Source: Symsagittifera roscoffensis (taxonomy: Eukaryota > Xenacoelomorpha > Acoela > Convolutidae). From it: a DNA stretch of 60,000 nucleotides. The notes below the pieces were generated by a model. The model was given only the letters and a program-made list of their open reading frames with translations, ran no database searches and was not told where the DNA came from. Within the stretch, counting starts at the first letter, position 1; each line of letters begins with the position of its first letter. The translations under genes and the position numbers were made by a program. Location of the stretch: positions 48,249,220 through 48,309,219 of the forward strand of contig NC_087063.1 of the NCBI RefSeq assembly GCF_963678635.1. The letters run 5' to 3'. Shown here in pieces: positions 31,801-41,613 of this stretch.

Positions 31801-33259
31801 TAATCAACGTACCCATCAATTCAATTTTCTTCCGATTATAGTCAACGTAAACTGTATCAATTGGACTTTCTTGAACTGTGAAGAACTTGGCTGAAGGAAC
31901 CGTTTTTATAATATAGTCTGCTGTCTTCTTATTCACGAAGGAGGCTGGACTCCCAGTATCCACTGTTGCCTTGAAAAACGTCTTACCACAACGTAGTGTA
32001 ATCTGGATGGAACGTAACTTGCCCGTGACTGCATTGACCACCTCCAACTTTTTCACTGATTTAATTGGGAGACTTGGTTTCACAGCTGCAACAGATAAAA
32101 CAGTGAATTCCGACTCACTATCGGACGTGATGAAATTACATGTTTCTTCCACTGTCTCATCTGACTCAGCTTCCACGTTCGCTACATTCTTAGAATTACA
32201 GCATTTGGCAAAGTGACCCTTTTTGTTACAATTCCTGCAAGTAACATTTCTGGCTGGACAACTCTGCTTGTGGTTTGGTGAGAATCTGTTACCACAGAAA
32301 TAACATGACTTCGATTTCTCGTTGATCTCCTTCTTCTTACCATTCTGGGCCCGATTAATCCTGTCTGAAAGTTTCTTACCCTGGACAGAGAAGGTGGGTT
32401 CCTGTTTTATCCGGGAATTCTGACCCATAGTAGCACCTGCCTGGGAATAATTGCCCGACGACGACGAACTCCCGAGTTGCCTTTGCAAGTCGGTGGCCGT
32501 CTGTGCTCCCTTTTCTTGCAGTAAAGCTGATTTCAGAGAATCCTCCGGAGTGGCACCTGGATGAATACATAATTCTCTCTGAATATCCTTATATCTCATT
32601 TTGGCAATGAAGATATCTCTGACGACTTCCTTTTCTTGATCAATTGTCCATCCACACAGGGCGGCTTGTCCCGTCAATCGTAAATAGAATGCTTCCAAAC
32701 TTTCTCGGTCTGAATGTACCGCGTTGTAGATTTGCATACGTTCAATGATGAAATTTTTCTCCTTTTTGAATAGGAGAACACAGAATTCATGGAATTCCCG
32801 AAACGTTAATTCACTCAGATCTGCATGAGGATAACTTTGGAGGAATCTTTTCCTCCCTTCTGAGCCGAGCGAGAAAAATAAGCGAGATTTAACACGTTGT
32901 TCAACCTCGAAATAATACACTCCTGGTGCAACTCGGGGACCTTTCGCCCGGCGCTCTTCATTCATTTCTGTGACTTTCCGGACTGCTGCGTCATTACGTG
33001 CAATACGACTTGCGATTGCTGCAGCATCTTCATCCGCCCCTACAACTTCTGGTTTTGGAGCAGGATCGTCGTGTACGACACCCGGAGGTTTTAATAACTC
33101 TCGTGGATCGCATCTCTCTCTTAGAGTAATTGCCAAATTGAATTGACCTATCCACGAGTCCCAGCTATGTGGTGGGTCCGCAGTTGGTTTATGCCAAAAT
33201 ACGGATACGCCCAACAGGTCAGTTCGATCCTCGGAGGTCGAAACTGCTGGCTGCGCCAT
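28817..33259 (-). CDS. Gag-Pol polyprotein, first 1480 residues
   Basis: One 1480-codon frame from ATG (33259-33257) to TAA. Gag is residues 1-360, with two zinc knuckles: an atypical one (C319, C322, H330, C334) and a canonical one (C341, C344, H349, C354). The protease has VDTGSPASF with D434. RT has LDLKYAF (D684), YGLTDMP and CFLDDIL (D750, D751), an F-L-D-D variant of YVDD. RNase H has SDASHSG (D900), the NELELLAIVW block and LTDHKA (D967). Residues 1020-1400 are an unusual linker with two hydrophobic segments (about 1178-1198 and 1201-1226). The integrase zinc domain ends with C1445-X2-C1448. The ORF ends at D1480, the expected first catalytic Asp. No frameshift separates gag and pol. 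Confidence 0.95.
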   Translation of the reverse strand: MAQPAVSTSEDRTDLLGVSVFWHKPTADPPHSWDSWIGQFNLAITLRERCDPRELLKPPGVVHDDPAPKPEVVGADEDAAAIASRIARNDAAVRKVTEMNEERRAKGPRVAPGVYYFEVEQRVKSRLFFSLGSEGRKRFLQSYPHADLSELTFREFHEFCVLLFKKEKNFIIERMQIYNAVHSDRESLEAFYLRLTGQAALCGWTIDQEKEVVRDIFIAKMRYKDIQRELCIHPGATPEDSLKSALLQEKGAQTATDLQRQLGSSSSSGNYSQAGATMGQNSRIKQEPTFSVQGKKLSDRINRAQNGKKKEINEKSKSCYFCGNRFSPNHKQSCPARNVTCRNCNKKGHFAKCCNSKNVANVEAESDETVEETCNFITSDSESEFTVLSVAAVKPSLPIKSVKKLEVVNAVTGKLRSIQITLRCGKTFFKATVDTGSPASFVNKKTADYIIKTVPSAKFFTVQESPIDTVYVDYNRKKIELMGTLIMDVSSLGWHIKSAKFLISENRTRCLLGLDLQPQLGVRTTQVRPDRPLVGEVSQSNPNLTSDSWKSHFHQKFHRVFNRIGKAKNHKVFSTFKSPLVSIQEKGRRVPVHIQDKVGQEIQKLIHEGHVVKLNKCTSEYFIPPIVITAKKDGSVKLAMDAKPMNEQIHKNHYQMPNLLELLDSAAQIITSDISGDVWFTSLDLKYAFSQISLSEEISRHCNFNIVCGEQTGTYRFKTGFYGLTDMPKEFQKAMDNTLQGLSGVFCFLDDILIVSKGSVEDHNILVDKVISRLDKEGFALKFSKCEFSLNQLSWLGYDIDSEGYRPKRSKIEAVLALEPPRTLKQLRSFMGILNHLQRFLPNLQVHSDQLRPSLTAGNKSKFEWGECQQMAFRNILQLIPNITKMYHYDQSRNSRVKSDASHSGLGAALEQEIEEDVWVPIAFASRFVNNQEKKYSTNELELLAIVWSCEHFRTYLLGNHFVILTDHKAIISALKTNRGNKTYQSRLTRWVDRLLPFDFDIFHISGCKLGIVDYLSRFPTIEAPRPSSFDEQYVVKCISRFFDACEFLDGWAKHHTSTEELSNTAEISQDYVVPDQINLVELLGNCQSRINCPDINSSLVASNKFGIIPVEGVLFQDIQPTSESLYPLEGDKMLAISQNNSSNLSISSPLEGVQRVGSYSSQSASSINMPNFATFSAWITIYLPFLISLWIITLAVSGCHLLELIINFFVLISSYRIGWSAISLSAFHFQTAMNPITSTNNTNDSFEQLLNQYLPVTQHWLSSDRARPRFRAGAVRPRRSSTVQRGVKLRSQYACILANFRSKRGRIPKQQSQSVNSLEILKSPVVAADQKSLSGLVGILDSDVLSELTDEDASLSLMKRAIINRDYEGFCRIDSYIKSFWHCAAVVDGCVVVDNRIAIPMCLRKPLLARLHRSHAGQLAMVDAAQYIWWLRMHRDIIQLCKDCPQCTKFGKNLKANVSFNSSKPLPLLSGPSEELQLD
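33240..33258 (-). promoter_or_regulatory. Primer-binding site of the young element
   Basis: Immediately after the 5' LTR the minus strand reads TGGCGCAGCCAGCAGTTTCG. TGG matches a tRNA CCA end, and the complement runs into GTCGAAA, T-loop-like. The gag ATG is formed by the last A of the LTR plus the TG of this site. The tRNA is not assigned. Confidence 0.8.
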
Positions 33260-33538
33260 GTGAAACGTCGAAAGACAGTTTTAAAACAAGAATCAATTCT
33301 CCTTGTTATGTTATCATATAGATAATATAGATAGATTAGTATTTAAATAATGTCATGACAATAGAAGTAAATACAACTTAAATCTTTCATAAGTTGAACA
33401 GAGAATGAATAGAACGCATGCTGTTAAGGTTCAAGTGGATTGGCAGGTCGGTAACGACCTTGACCGATAATGGAGTTTAGCACGAATAGCTAGCACACTG
33501 ATGACGTCATGTTTAAGACTAAACAACGACGCACCACA
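33259..33538 (-). repeat. 5' LTR of the young element
   Basis: 280 bp, apparently identical to 26116-26395, followed by the target duplication CCCCT at 33539-33543. A TATTTAAATA stretch near 33338-33347 could serve as a TATA-like element. That role is inferred. Confidence 0.97.
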
Positions 33539-33705
33539 CCCCTTATAATGGACTTCAAATGAATTATGTTGCATTTTGGTTTTTGCGAAAACAAATGGGG
33601 GTTTGGGTCCGTTTTATGTCCAAACTTTTTGTCTGAGCGTCACATGGTAATCGCTTATATTGACAATATTATAGAACGAAAAACTCTATTGTAATCAGTT
33701 TTTTT

Positions 33706-34890
33706 TTCAAATTAAGCTCAGGGCAACAATAGTTTTCGAATGATATAAAACAAATCCATCAAAAATAGCTAGTTCAAAACCGCAATTTGTCTGAAGAAAA
33801 AAAATATTAGCGTTAGCGCACAAATATTCCGTTATTTTCGTTCCGAAATTCGGAACAATAACAACAAGACTGATTGTATCAAGGCAAAGCGTTGAATGTT
33901 CAGACTGCCTTTTAAGGTCTATGGAGCAGTATTGACTTGAAAAAATTGACTAAAATAAAAAAAAAAACAAATTTTTTGCATTTGAGATTTTTTTGTTAAA
34001 ATCATTCCCCACACGCCAAATAAAGCACAAAGTGATAATTTTCCCCTTAGTAACAAATCAATTCTGGCAAATAAGCTTCGTTCGATCAGTTTGGATCGAT
34101 TTTTAAGACGGATTAAATATCGGCTTACACGTTAATAGCGCGAAGTATATCGCGCGTTAATTGTCCCAAATTGGCCAAAATGGCAACATTTAAACCACCA
34201 TTATCTTACAAAAACTGATTACAGATGAAATATCTTTATTCCGACTTTCGATACGAAAGTAACGGAATATTCGGGGAGGGTTTTTTCTTCAGACAAATTT
34301 CGACTTTTTAACTAGCCATTTTTGACGGAATTTTTTTATATCATTCAAAAGGTATTGTTGTCCTGAGCTTAAATTTGAAACGATATTTCACCTGTGATCA
34401 TTTTTCGTAAAGTTATGAGGGTTTAAAGATTGCCATTTTGGCCATTTTGACCAATTTGGGACAATTAACGCGCGATATAATTCGCGCTATTAAAGCGTAA
34501 GCGGAGATTTAATCCGTCCTATAAATCGTTCCAAATTGGTTCAACGAAACTTATTTGCCATAATTGATGTGTTACAAGGAACGAAAACTATCTTTTTGTA
34601 CTTTATATGGCGTGTGGGGGGATGATTTTCATTAAAAAAAAATTTTTCATTTTATTTTATTTCATATAATGTTTTTATGTTATTACTGCTGCTCCATAAA
34701 CCTTCAAAAGCAGTCGGAACATTCAGGGCTTCGCCCTGATACGAGCAGTCTTGTTTCAAGTTTAGGCTCAAGACAAATGATATTTTACAAAATTCCGTTC
34801 AAAATGGCTAGTTAAAAAGTCGAAATTTGTCTGCAGAAAAAAAAACACCCCGAGCTCAAATGTTCCTTTACTTTCGTTATGAAAGTTGGA
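33706..34890. repeat. Long inverted repeat with a thrice-repeated flanking module
   Basis: The left arm is about 33852-34236 and the right arm, its imperfect complement, is about 34381-34761, separated by about 145 bp. Both arms share the CGCGCGTTAATTGTCC region, the CCCACACGCC region and AGGGC...GCCCT. A second module (AAGCTCAGG, then CAATTTGTCTGAAGAAAA, then a TTTCG..CGAAA palindrome) occurs at 33706-33860 (+), in the spacer 34250-34370 (-) and at 34757-34890 (+). This fits a foldback-type or nonautonomous DNA element. No terminal duplication was identified. Confidence 0.75.
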
Positions 34891-35304
34891 AGAATAAGTT
34901 GTTATCAGGCTCACCTATTTGCAGACAACTATACGATATTGGTAACTTAATGAGTCGTACTTACTTGAAATTTGGTGTAGTCCTAGATACTTTTTGCTCA
35001 GTCAGCTCTGTTCACGAGCTATATCAAAATGAGTAGTCAATTTTTTAATCCTAATTGCCAGTTTTGTTTGTTTTTTGCGCAAAAACAGATTGGGGTTATG
35101 ACAATAATATCAATTTACGATATGGTTGATAATTAAAAGACAACTTTTGAATGCAATACTGAAATAATGAATAAAACCACTGAAGTAACTAAATATGTCG
35201 AAATAATGGAACACTGAAACAGCAAATTTACACCTATATAAATTATAATTTGTATAACCATAGACACTGAGAGATCATAATTCATTTGATAAAAAAATCC
35301 TTTA
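34891..35304. other. 3' flank / 3' UTR of the ETS gene
   Basis: AT-rich DNA downstream of the ETS stop codon. I found no canonical AATAAA on the minus strand close to the stop. Confidence 0.4.
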
Positions 35305-35705
35305 CTACAATAAACCGTCTGCTCTAAACTCGGCTGTGAAGTTGTGGGTTTGTTTCACTAAAGCAATCGCATCGTCTTTTCCCTTAGCAACTTTCGATTT
35401 TGATATGTCACAGAGAAATTTGTACACGTAGCGTCTTCCCGACGACTTAGCAAGGATCTTCTTGCTGTAGTAGTATCGCAACCCTCGCGCTAGTTTTTCA
35501 TAGTTCATCTTCGGTTTCGTCTTCCGTACACCCCAAAGTTTGGCAACCTGGTCGGGTGTTTTGAGAATGAATTCATAGTCTGTTCCTGTCCAGCATATTT
35601 TGTCGCGGTGTTCCCCTTTTAGGAGCAACTCGAGCAGGAATTCCCACAAGTGAATGTTGCAGTCGGAACTCATCGCTTCAAAAGCCGAATCGGATCTCAT
35701 TCCTT
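35305..35705 (-). CDS. ETS-domain transcription factor, last coding exon
   Basis: The exon begins after TTATTTCAG at 35706 and ends at TAG 35307-35305. Counting from its first Met (35700), residues 16-99 form a full ETS winged helix-turn-helix. Trp19, Trp37 and Trp56 sit at the family spacing. Helix 1 is [11 protein letters not shown]. The recognition helix [14 protein letters not shown] contains Arg72 and Arg75, the two base-contacting arginines that read GGA cores. The domain end YKFLCDI resembles the ETS1/2 and GABPA groups. Oddities: Ala71 where Ser is usual, and YYYSKK in place of YYYDKN. About 34 residues follow the domain. The protein would act in the nucleus. Subfamily assignment is uncertain. 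Confidence 0.95.
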
Positions 35706-36037
35706 CTGAAATAAGTTTAGTAAGGTATGTGCCTTGATTGGGAGAGGGATTGCAATACTTAGTACAGCATCATATTCATTTTAGGATTATTTGCTAATTT
35801 AATGAATAATATGTTTCGACAAAGTCTTTGCTTTTTGCAGCTTTAAATTACCAATCGAAAGGTCACTTTTTGATAACTAACTCTAAAATTTAATGGCCGT
35901 CTTTGGCCGCACTATCTGCGATGAACGCTTTATCCTTTGGCCGAACTATCTGATGACACATGTTAATGGCCGCATTATCTAATGGCCGCCTTTGGCGCCG
36001 ATATACACTGAAACTGAGGGAAGAACTAATCACTCAC
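35706..36037 (-). other. ETS gene intron with AATGGCCG repeats
   Basis: A phase-1 intron with donor GTGAGT and acceptor TTTCAG. Near its 5' end, 35892-36000 holds three units of AATGGCCG.CTTTGGCCG..ACTATCT type. Confidence 0.85.
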
Positions 36038-36739
36038 CTTTCTTCTCAGACTTCTTTGAGTTGTTATTGTTATTGTTCAACACTAGGTTGATTGAAGTCT
36101 CGATTCTGTCAATTGCATGGTATCTCACAGGTCCCCCTCCTCCCACCGAATCTTTTCCGCTTCCAACTGAACTCGCTCCATCACTGCTCGAGTTAGGGGA
36201 CACCTCTGAAAGCTTGGTGTCAACCTCCAGTTTTTGATCAGAAGCCGTCTCGACGGGAGTTGTCATTGAACTCGGCTCATTGGGTAACGAAAACCCAGTC
36301 GGAGAAGTTGACATCATGTTATGCACTCCAAAGCGACTATTGTGATCATTATTATGAACGCTACTTTGAACAGACGAGAAACTTGCAATCGGGCTAAAGC
36401 TTCTGTTCTCAATTTTAGGCGGCATCAGTTCGGTAATCACAGGTAAAACATTCCCTCCCGTTACATTATTGTTATGTTTATTGTTGTTTATGTAATCCCT
36501 GGGTTGGAAGTTACCCTGTTGAAAAACCTGGCTCTGATTGAAAGCTTGATTGACGCTTGAGATGTTACTGATGACACTGGGTGATGATGGTTGGAGGCTT
36601 TGATGTTCACTGGGGTCAATTGGTTTGAGCTGTGCGAATATCTGGTTCTGTTGCACCTCGATATACTGGTTGTTTGTGTTTTGCAGTTTTTGACTTTTGC
36701 CGCTCTGTAGTAACTGAATTGATGGCAAGGCGCCAACAT
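36038..36739 (-). CDS. ETS gene, third visible exon (disordered activation-type region)
   Basis: 702 bp, acceptor TGTTTCAG at 36740 and donor AAAG|GTGAGT at 36038/36037. One base is left over, which joins in frame with the ETS exon (phase 1). The 233 complete codons are Ser/Asn/Gln/Pro-rich with no fold I recognise, and they end in a Lys-rich run (KKSEKKG) that may add a nuclear localisation signal. Composition suggests a disordered regulatory region. Confidence 0.85.
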
Positions 36740-36864
36740 CTGAAACACAACGTTTTTCGACAATTTTTTTTCATATATATTTCTAACAAGCTGCTGAGGA
36801 CATAAGAGAGCATAAAATTTGGCATCCTATAAGAGCAGAGAGGGAGTCTGCGTTTCAAACTAAC

Positions 36865-37224
36865 CTGATGAGTTATTGTAAGCTGATGGACCTCTAAGAG
36901 AACTATGATCAATCTCAGATCGCATGTGCTCACCGTTGACCTTGGACGTGGGAGGTGGTTTCTTGTAAGCAGATATGTAAGAGTAAGTAGCGACCACAGG
37001 CTGATGAGAAGTGTTTTTGAATGAGTGTTGATCATTTGTAGGAGGTGGGCTTGAGAAAGAAGAAGAACAAGAAGTCACTGTAGCTGATGATGTTGATGAT
37101 GAGAATGAAAGGAGAGTTGGTGATGATGATAATGATGATGACGTGTTGATGTTGTCACGTGACCCTGATGACGTCATGAAAGTGTCCACCGGAGGAGTCA
37201 CGAGGGTAGTGTAGGTTTTTTGAA
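36865..37224 (-). CDS. ETS gene, second visible exon
   Basis: 360 bp, acceptor ATTTCAG at 37225 and donor TCAG|GTTAGT at 36865/36864. It starts with two bases that complete the codon left by the upstream exon and ends with one base over, so both flanking introns are phase 1. It encodes about 119 residues, largely Ser/Thr/Pro with a long Ser run, and contains no domain. Confidence 0.8.
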
Positions 37225-40200
37225 CTGAAATTGAACCATTATAATTATAATTTTGCTATGAGTCGCAGGGTCGAAGAAAACCTTTGATTCGATTCCGACC
37301 AAGTTTTTTAAGTCTTGTAAGCGTTTTCTTTGTTTGCGTTGGGGGACTTAGGTAATGTTTATGAACAATTACTAATTGCTAAAACACTACGCTACACAGG
37401 GGCGGATCTAGGATTTTCTCGAAGGGAAGGGCGGATTTTGAAAAAATTTTCGAAAATTTTGACGATCTTTTTTTCTTGATTTTTCGAGCTCTACTAAAGA
37501 AAAAGAAAGACGCTGTTTTGACCCAATTTTCTGCGCCACAGGCAAAGTTTTGGAAAAAAAACAGGTCAGAAAAACCGTTTTTAGGCATTAGGAAACGTTT
37601 GACAAAAATTAGGTTTTTTTTAGAGCGCGCTCCCTCTCAAAGTTAGTATATATCCGCGCCCAAGGCGCCATTAGAAAAACTTTAGGGTCGATCGGCAAAA
37701 ATGGATTTCTGAAAAAGTAACAAAGGGGGGACCCTTTGAGTCGGCAGGGGGTCGAATCCCTGAAAGGAAGCGTCCACCAAAGAGCAGAAACATTCAGACT
37801 GTTTTTTTCTGGATATAGCAAAAACTATATCTGATTTTTTTCAAACTGTCAGAACCGACCGATAATGAATTAAAGAGTACCAAGCGATAAATAATTCGAC
37901 CTCTTTTGTCTGGTGCCTGTGTTGATTGAAATATCATAAGCGTGAAGCGACTAGGAAGAAGCTTGCCATACCATTTTTTATATAATAGCCTCATTTGGTT
38001 TTATAATTTGTTTAACTAGGGCAAAAAAGGGGTAAAAATAGAGATACATGGCTTCAATGTTTAAAATTTTGCGCATTTCATTTAGATGTTTAGAGCTGAG
38101 CCAGTGCAATTTTTAAAAAAATATATTTAATATCGTTTTCAATTTAGCTCAATTATACTGATAATTTCTGCAAGACAAAAATTTGAATTAATAGCTTTTT
38201 TTTAAAAACATGAAATCATTTTTGACTGTGCAAAACCTATAATCAACAATTTCTTTTCCTATAACCAATTTCTGGATTCTTCAGTTTGTTGTTTAACACA
38301 TCGAAATGGAGATAAGGCTCAAATTTTTTTTACTAGGAAGTACATTTAAGAAGTGTGATCTTGGTCTTAACGGCCCAAAATCAGTGTTTTTACAGCTTTC
38401 ATGAACTCAAAATAAAAACCCGCACCGAAGTTTCTCCGATTATTATCTATTATCTGGCGATTTTGTGGTCGAACGAAAAAATGTTCTTTTAATAATCAAT
38501 TATCTGGTGATTTTGTGGTCGCAGAGTAGAATAATCGATTATATGGAGAAAAAAATCCATTAAAAAACTTAAATTTTATGTCGATTATATTGGAATTGTA
38601 ATAGATTATTATAGATTCCCGCACCGAGCGCAAATGGATCATAATCGATTATATTTTCATAATATGGTTCGCAATAAAATGACAAAATAATCTATTATAA
38701 TCCATTAAAAATGGATTATAATCCTAAATTTTTTTTGTCAATATAATCCATTATAATCAATTTTAATCGATTATAATGGATTTTTTCGAGGGCTTATTCA
38801 TGAAATTTACAATTTATTTAAAATTATCTTATTTCCAAAATAGTGTAGTTGTTACGTATTACGTTTCATAAAATGTTACATTTCAGAAAAAATTTTCTAC
38901 ACTTTTTGGTCTCTGTTTTCAAATTCATCGCATTTTAACACTTCATTTTACCGTTTTTTTATGACAAACCCCCCTCCCCCCAGTTTACGCCCCTCCCACT
39001 ATTTATCCTCCCCACAGTTTACCACTTTACCCCACCCATGCTTTTAAGAAGAGAAAAAGTCAGTTTTTCAGACAATAAAATCCATTTTATTGACAACGTA
39101 ATTGATGTTTTGGGTCCTAGATTTTACTGCAATTTTATGGCGATTGCAATTTTTTTTTGCGTTTTTTTGGCAGTTTTATGGCGAATAAAATAGATTTCAT
39201 TGCGATTTTATGGCGACTTCAGGGTGAAAAAAAATAGATTTTATTGAGATTATGTGGAGATAAAAAAAACACAATTTAGTGGAATTATAAGTCAATATAA
39301 TCTTCATGAAAATATTCTATTTTCTTTCTATTATAATAGAAAATGTTGCTTAAATTGGTTACACACAATCGATTATAATGGCAACATTTTCTCAATATAA
39401 TCTATTTTTATCCGAGAAACTTTAGTGCTGGAAGGTCGAATCTGATTGGCTAATAAGACAATCAAATTCAAACATGGTGCTGGATTTCAATTGAATTTTT
39501 TAACAGATAGAGTTGTTGGCCAAAATAAACAAAGTTTTAACTTTTATTCTGTTGAAGCCATTTTACATGGAAGTTACTAGAAAAAAATATATTTTCAGAC
39601 TAAGTACAACACTTTGGTTACTTCGGCTAATTTTTTTATCTGCTGGAAGTTTTGATTGATTTGCTTGAACATGTTGCTTGAATTTGAATGGCCAATATTA
39701 GCCAATCAGATTCGACCGCTTAAGTTTCAATTCAAGATATAAAAATCTTGATTTTGGGCCCTTTTGTTCATAAGACCCTGCAATCTTATTAACGAGTTTG
39801 GGAACTAGAAGAAAAGGCTATACAGCTAAGCTAAAGTTTTATAAGTTTGAAACTAAACCAGCAAAGTATTGGAAAAAAAGCAATAATCGCAAGGAAATCA
39901 AAAAAATTGGTTGACATTCTTTTCGAGTTTCGGAAACAAGTAAACATGGCTTAAAAGCACTCTGATTTTTAAAATCAAAATATGATTGACAAATTTTTTG
40001 ATAAAACCAACCAGTTTTTAAAACAAACAGGATCGGTGGAAACTTTTTTTTATTGCGCTGGCAAATTCGAATTTACACTCATTTTCGAAACTTGAAGTCC
40101 TTCACGTTTTTTCGCGCCATATTCATTTTCTTAAGTGGAGAGCATATTTGTCTTCCATTTGGCAAATGAGATTGATTTGAATCTAAAAAATGCATATATA

Positions 40201-40669
40201 AATAAGGGAATTTTTAAATGAAAGCACGTCGGGGAGCATTTTAAGGCTTTTACTAAAAAACATCAACGTGACTCATATAAGTTTCGCTGCTGCGTTCATT
40301 GACACTTGAAAGTTTAAGTTTTCTTTGATAATGTCACCATAGTAAGAGCAGCTTTTTCAACACCTTAGAACATAGCATCGAGAGTGAGTAAAATCTTGAA
40401 TCATTCAAAAGGCTTGGAAAACAATTTCAGTCAAAAAAATTGCCCAGCTATTACATTTTTAAACTTTATTCAGACTTTAATTGGAGCCTATGCAAGTTAT
40501 ACTAGTTTTTTGCAGGTTTAGAACAGACACCTTGTCCTTTTTTTGAATTGCCGCAAGTTTAAGATCAAAGCAATCCTCTCATTTTTTCCTGCTGTGACTT
40601 TAAAAATTTACGCAAGTAATTTGAACTCAAATTTAATCTGAGCAGTGCCTTTTTCCTCTCCATTCTAAC
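37225..40669 (-). other. 3.4-kb ETS gene intron with repeats
   Basis: No coding sequence recognised. Notable contents: 37590-37770, a segment whose GGGGGGACCCTTTG core recurs near 44220; 38440-38790, many near copies of ATAATCGATTATAATGGATT; 38990-39045, a C-rich run; and 39130-39420, repeated TTTTATGGCGA and ATAATCTATT. The open frames 37379-37588, 37609-37821 and 37794-37994 lie in the repeat and look incidental. Confidence 0.7.
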
Positions 40670-41581
40670 CTGGTAAATCTATCACGCTTTCGAAACACTC
40701 TTCAATTTGATCAAAACCAGGTTCTTCGTCCATTTCCGTTTGCTCATATTTCATTACTGGTGGATCTGCATCAAACGTTGAAAATATTATGTTTTCATTT
40801 CCTACCAAGCCGAGACTTCTATAACTCATCGCCCCGTTTTCAGATTTTGTTTGCATTTGGAATTCATTCATCTCATCTTTTTGGTCATTTTGCCCAAATG
40901 CTGGGTAAATGTAATACCGATTGTTGTTGTCATATACGTTTCCGAAGTGTTGTACATTTATTTTATGTGACATATAACCATCTTCAACGTCTTGTAGTTT
41001 CACTGATCCAGATTGACTGAAGTTTTTTCCAAGTTCTACAGGGTTTTGAGGAGAGAAAACTGACATCACAGGTGAAGTTTTAAAGGTAGTTGTTGCTGCT
41101 TCGACTTTTCCCAAGTTTTCCAAAGTTTTCTCTGGAGTTTTTCTCTTCTTGTCGATGCTGTGAAGAAAACTGTCTTGGCATGAAATTTTTTCCTGATTTT
41201 CGCAATCTAATTTTTTTTGAGTTAGTATTATGACTGTGTTTACTGATTGCTCAACGCATGAAATACTATTATAAGTACTACCTAAATTAGGTAACTTTTT
41301 AGCATCACTTTGGCAATTGTCGACCACTGTTTCTGGAACTAGTTTTTGAACTTTTGCTTTTGGACTTCCAGTAGACGGCAGCAATGATGAAATGACCGGC
41401 AAGCTTTGAGGAACCGGTTTTGCTCCTGGTGAAGCAACTCCTTTCGAATTATTTACACTAACAGGTGATAAAAATGATGATATATTACTTTTGTTGCAGT
41501 CGACTCTTGAAGCCTCCAACTGATTATAACCGTTAGCGTTGTTGTTGTTGTTGTTGTTAATGTAATTTATGCTGTTTACGT

Positions 41582-41613
<32 letters not shown>

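Larger units (their letters stand above)
26116..33538 (-). mobile_element. Young 7.4-kb Ty3/gypsy LTR retrotransposon
   Basis: Two 280-bp TG...CA LTRs, indistinguishable by eye, are flanked by a 5-bp duplication CCCCT (26111-26115 and 33539-33543). On the minus strand the order is 5' LTR, PBS, gag, protease, RT, RNase H, a hydrophobic insert, integrase, 3' non-coding DNA, polypurine tract and 3' LTR. Integrase after RNase H identifies Ty3/gypsy. The clade is not settled; the gag, knuckles and RT are compatible with Mag-like animal lineages. Only one disabling stop is visible, consistent with recent insertion. No env gene is present. Confidence 0.95.

Noticed and set aside
26116-33538. Env gene in the young element (two hydrophobic segments)
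   Set aside because: The hydrophobic segments lie inside the continuous gag-pol frame between RNase H and integrase, not after integrase.
35992-36237. Plus-strand ORF opposite the ETS gene
   Set aside because: Shadow of a coding exon on the minus strand; no independent motif.
37740-37765. T-arm-like GGGGGTCGAATCCC suggesting a tRNA
   Set aside because: No A box, anticodon stem or acceptor stem can be drawn around it.
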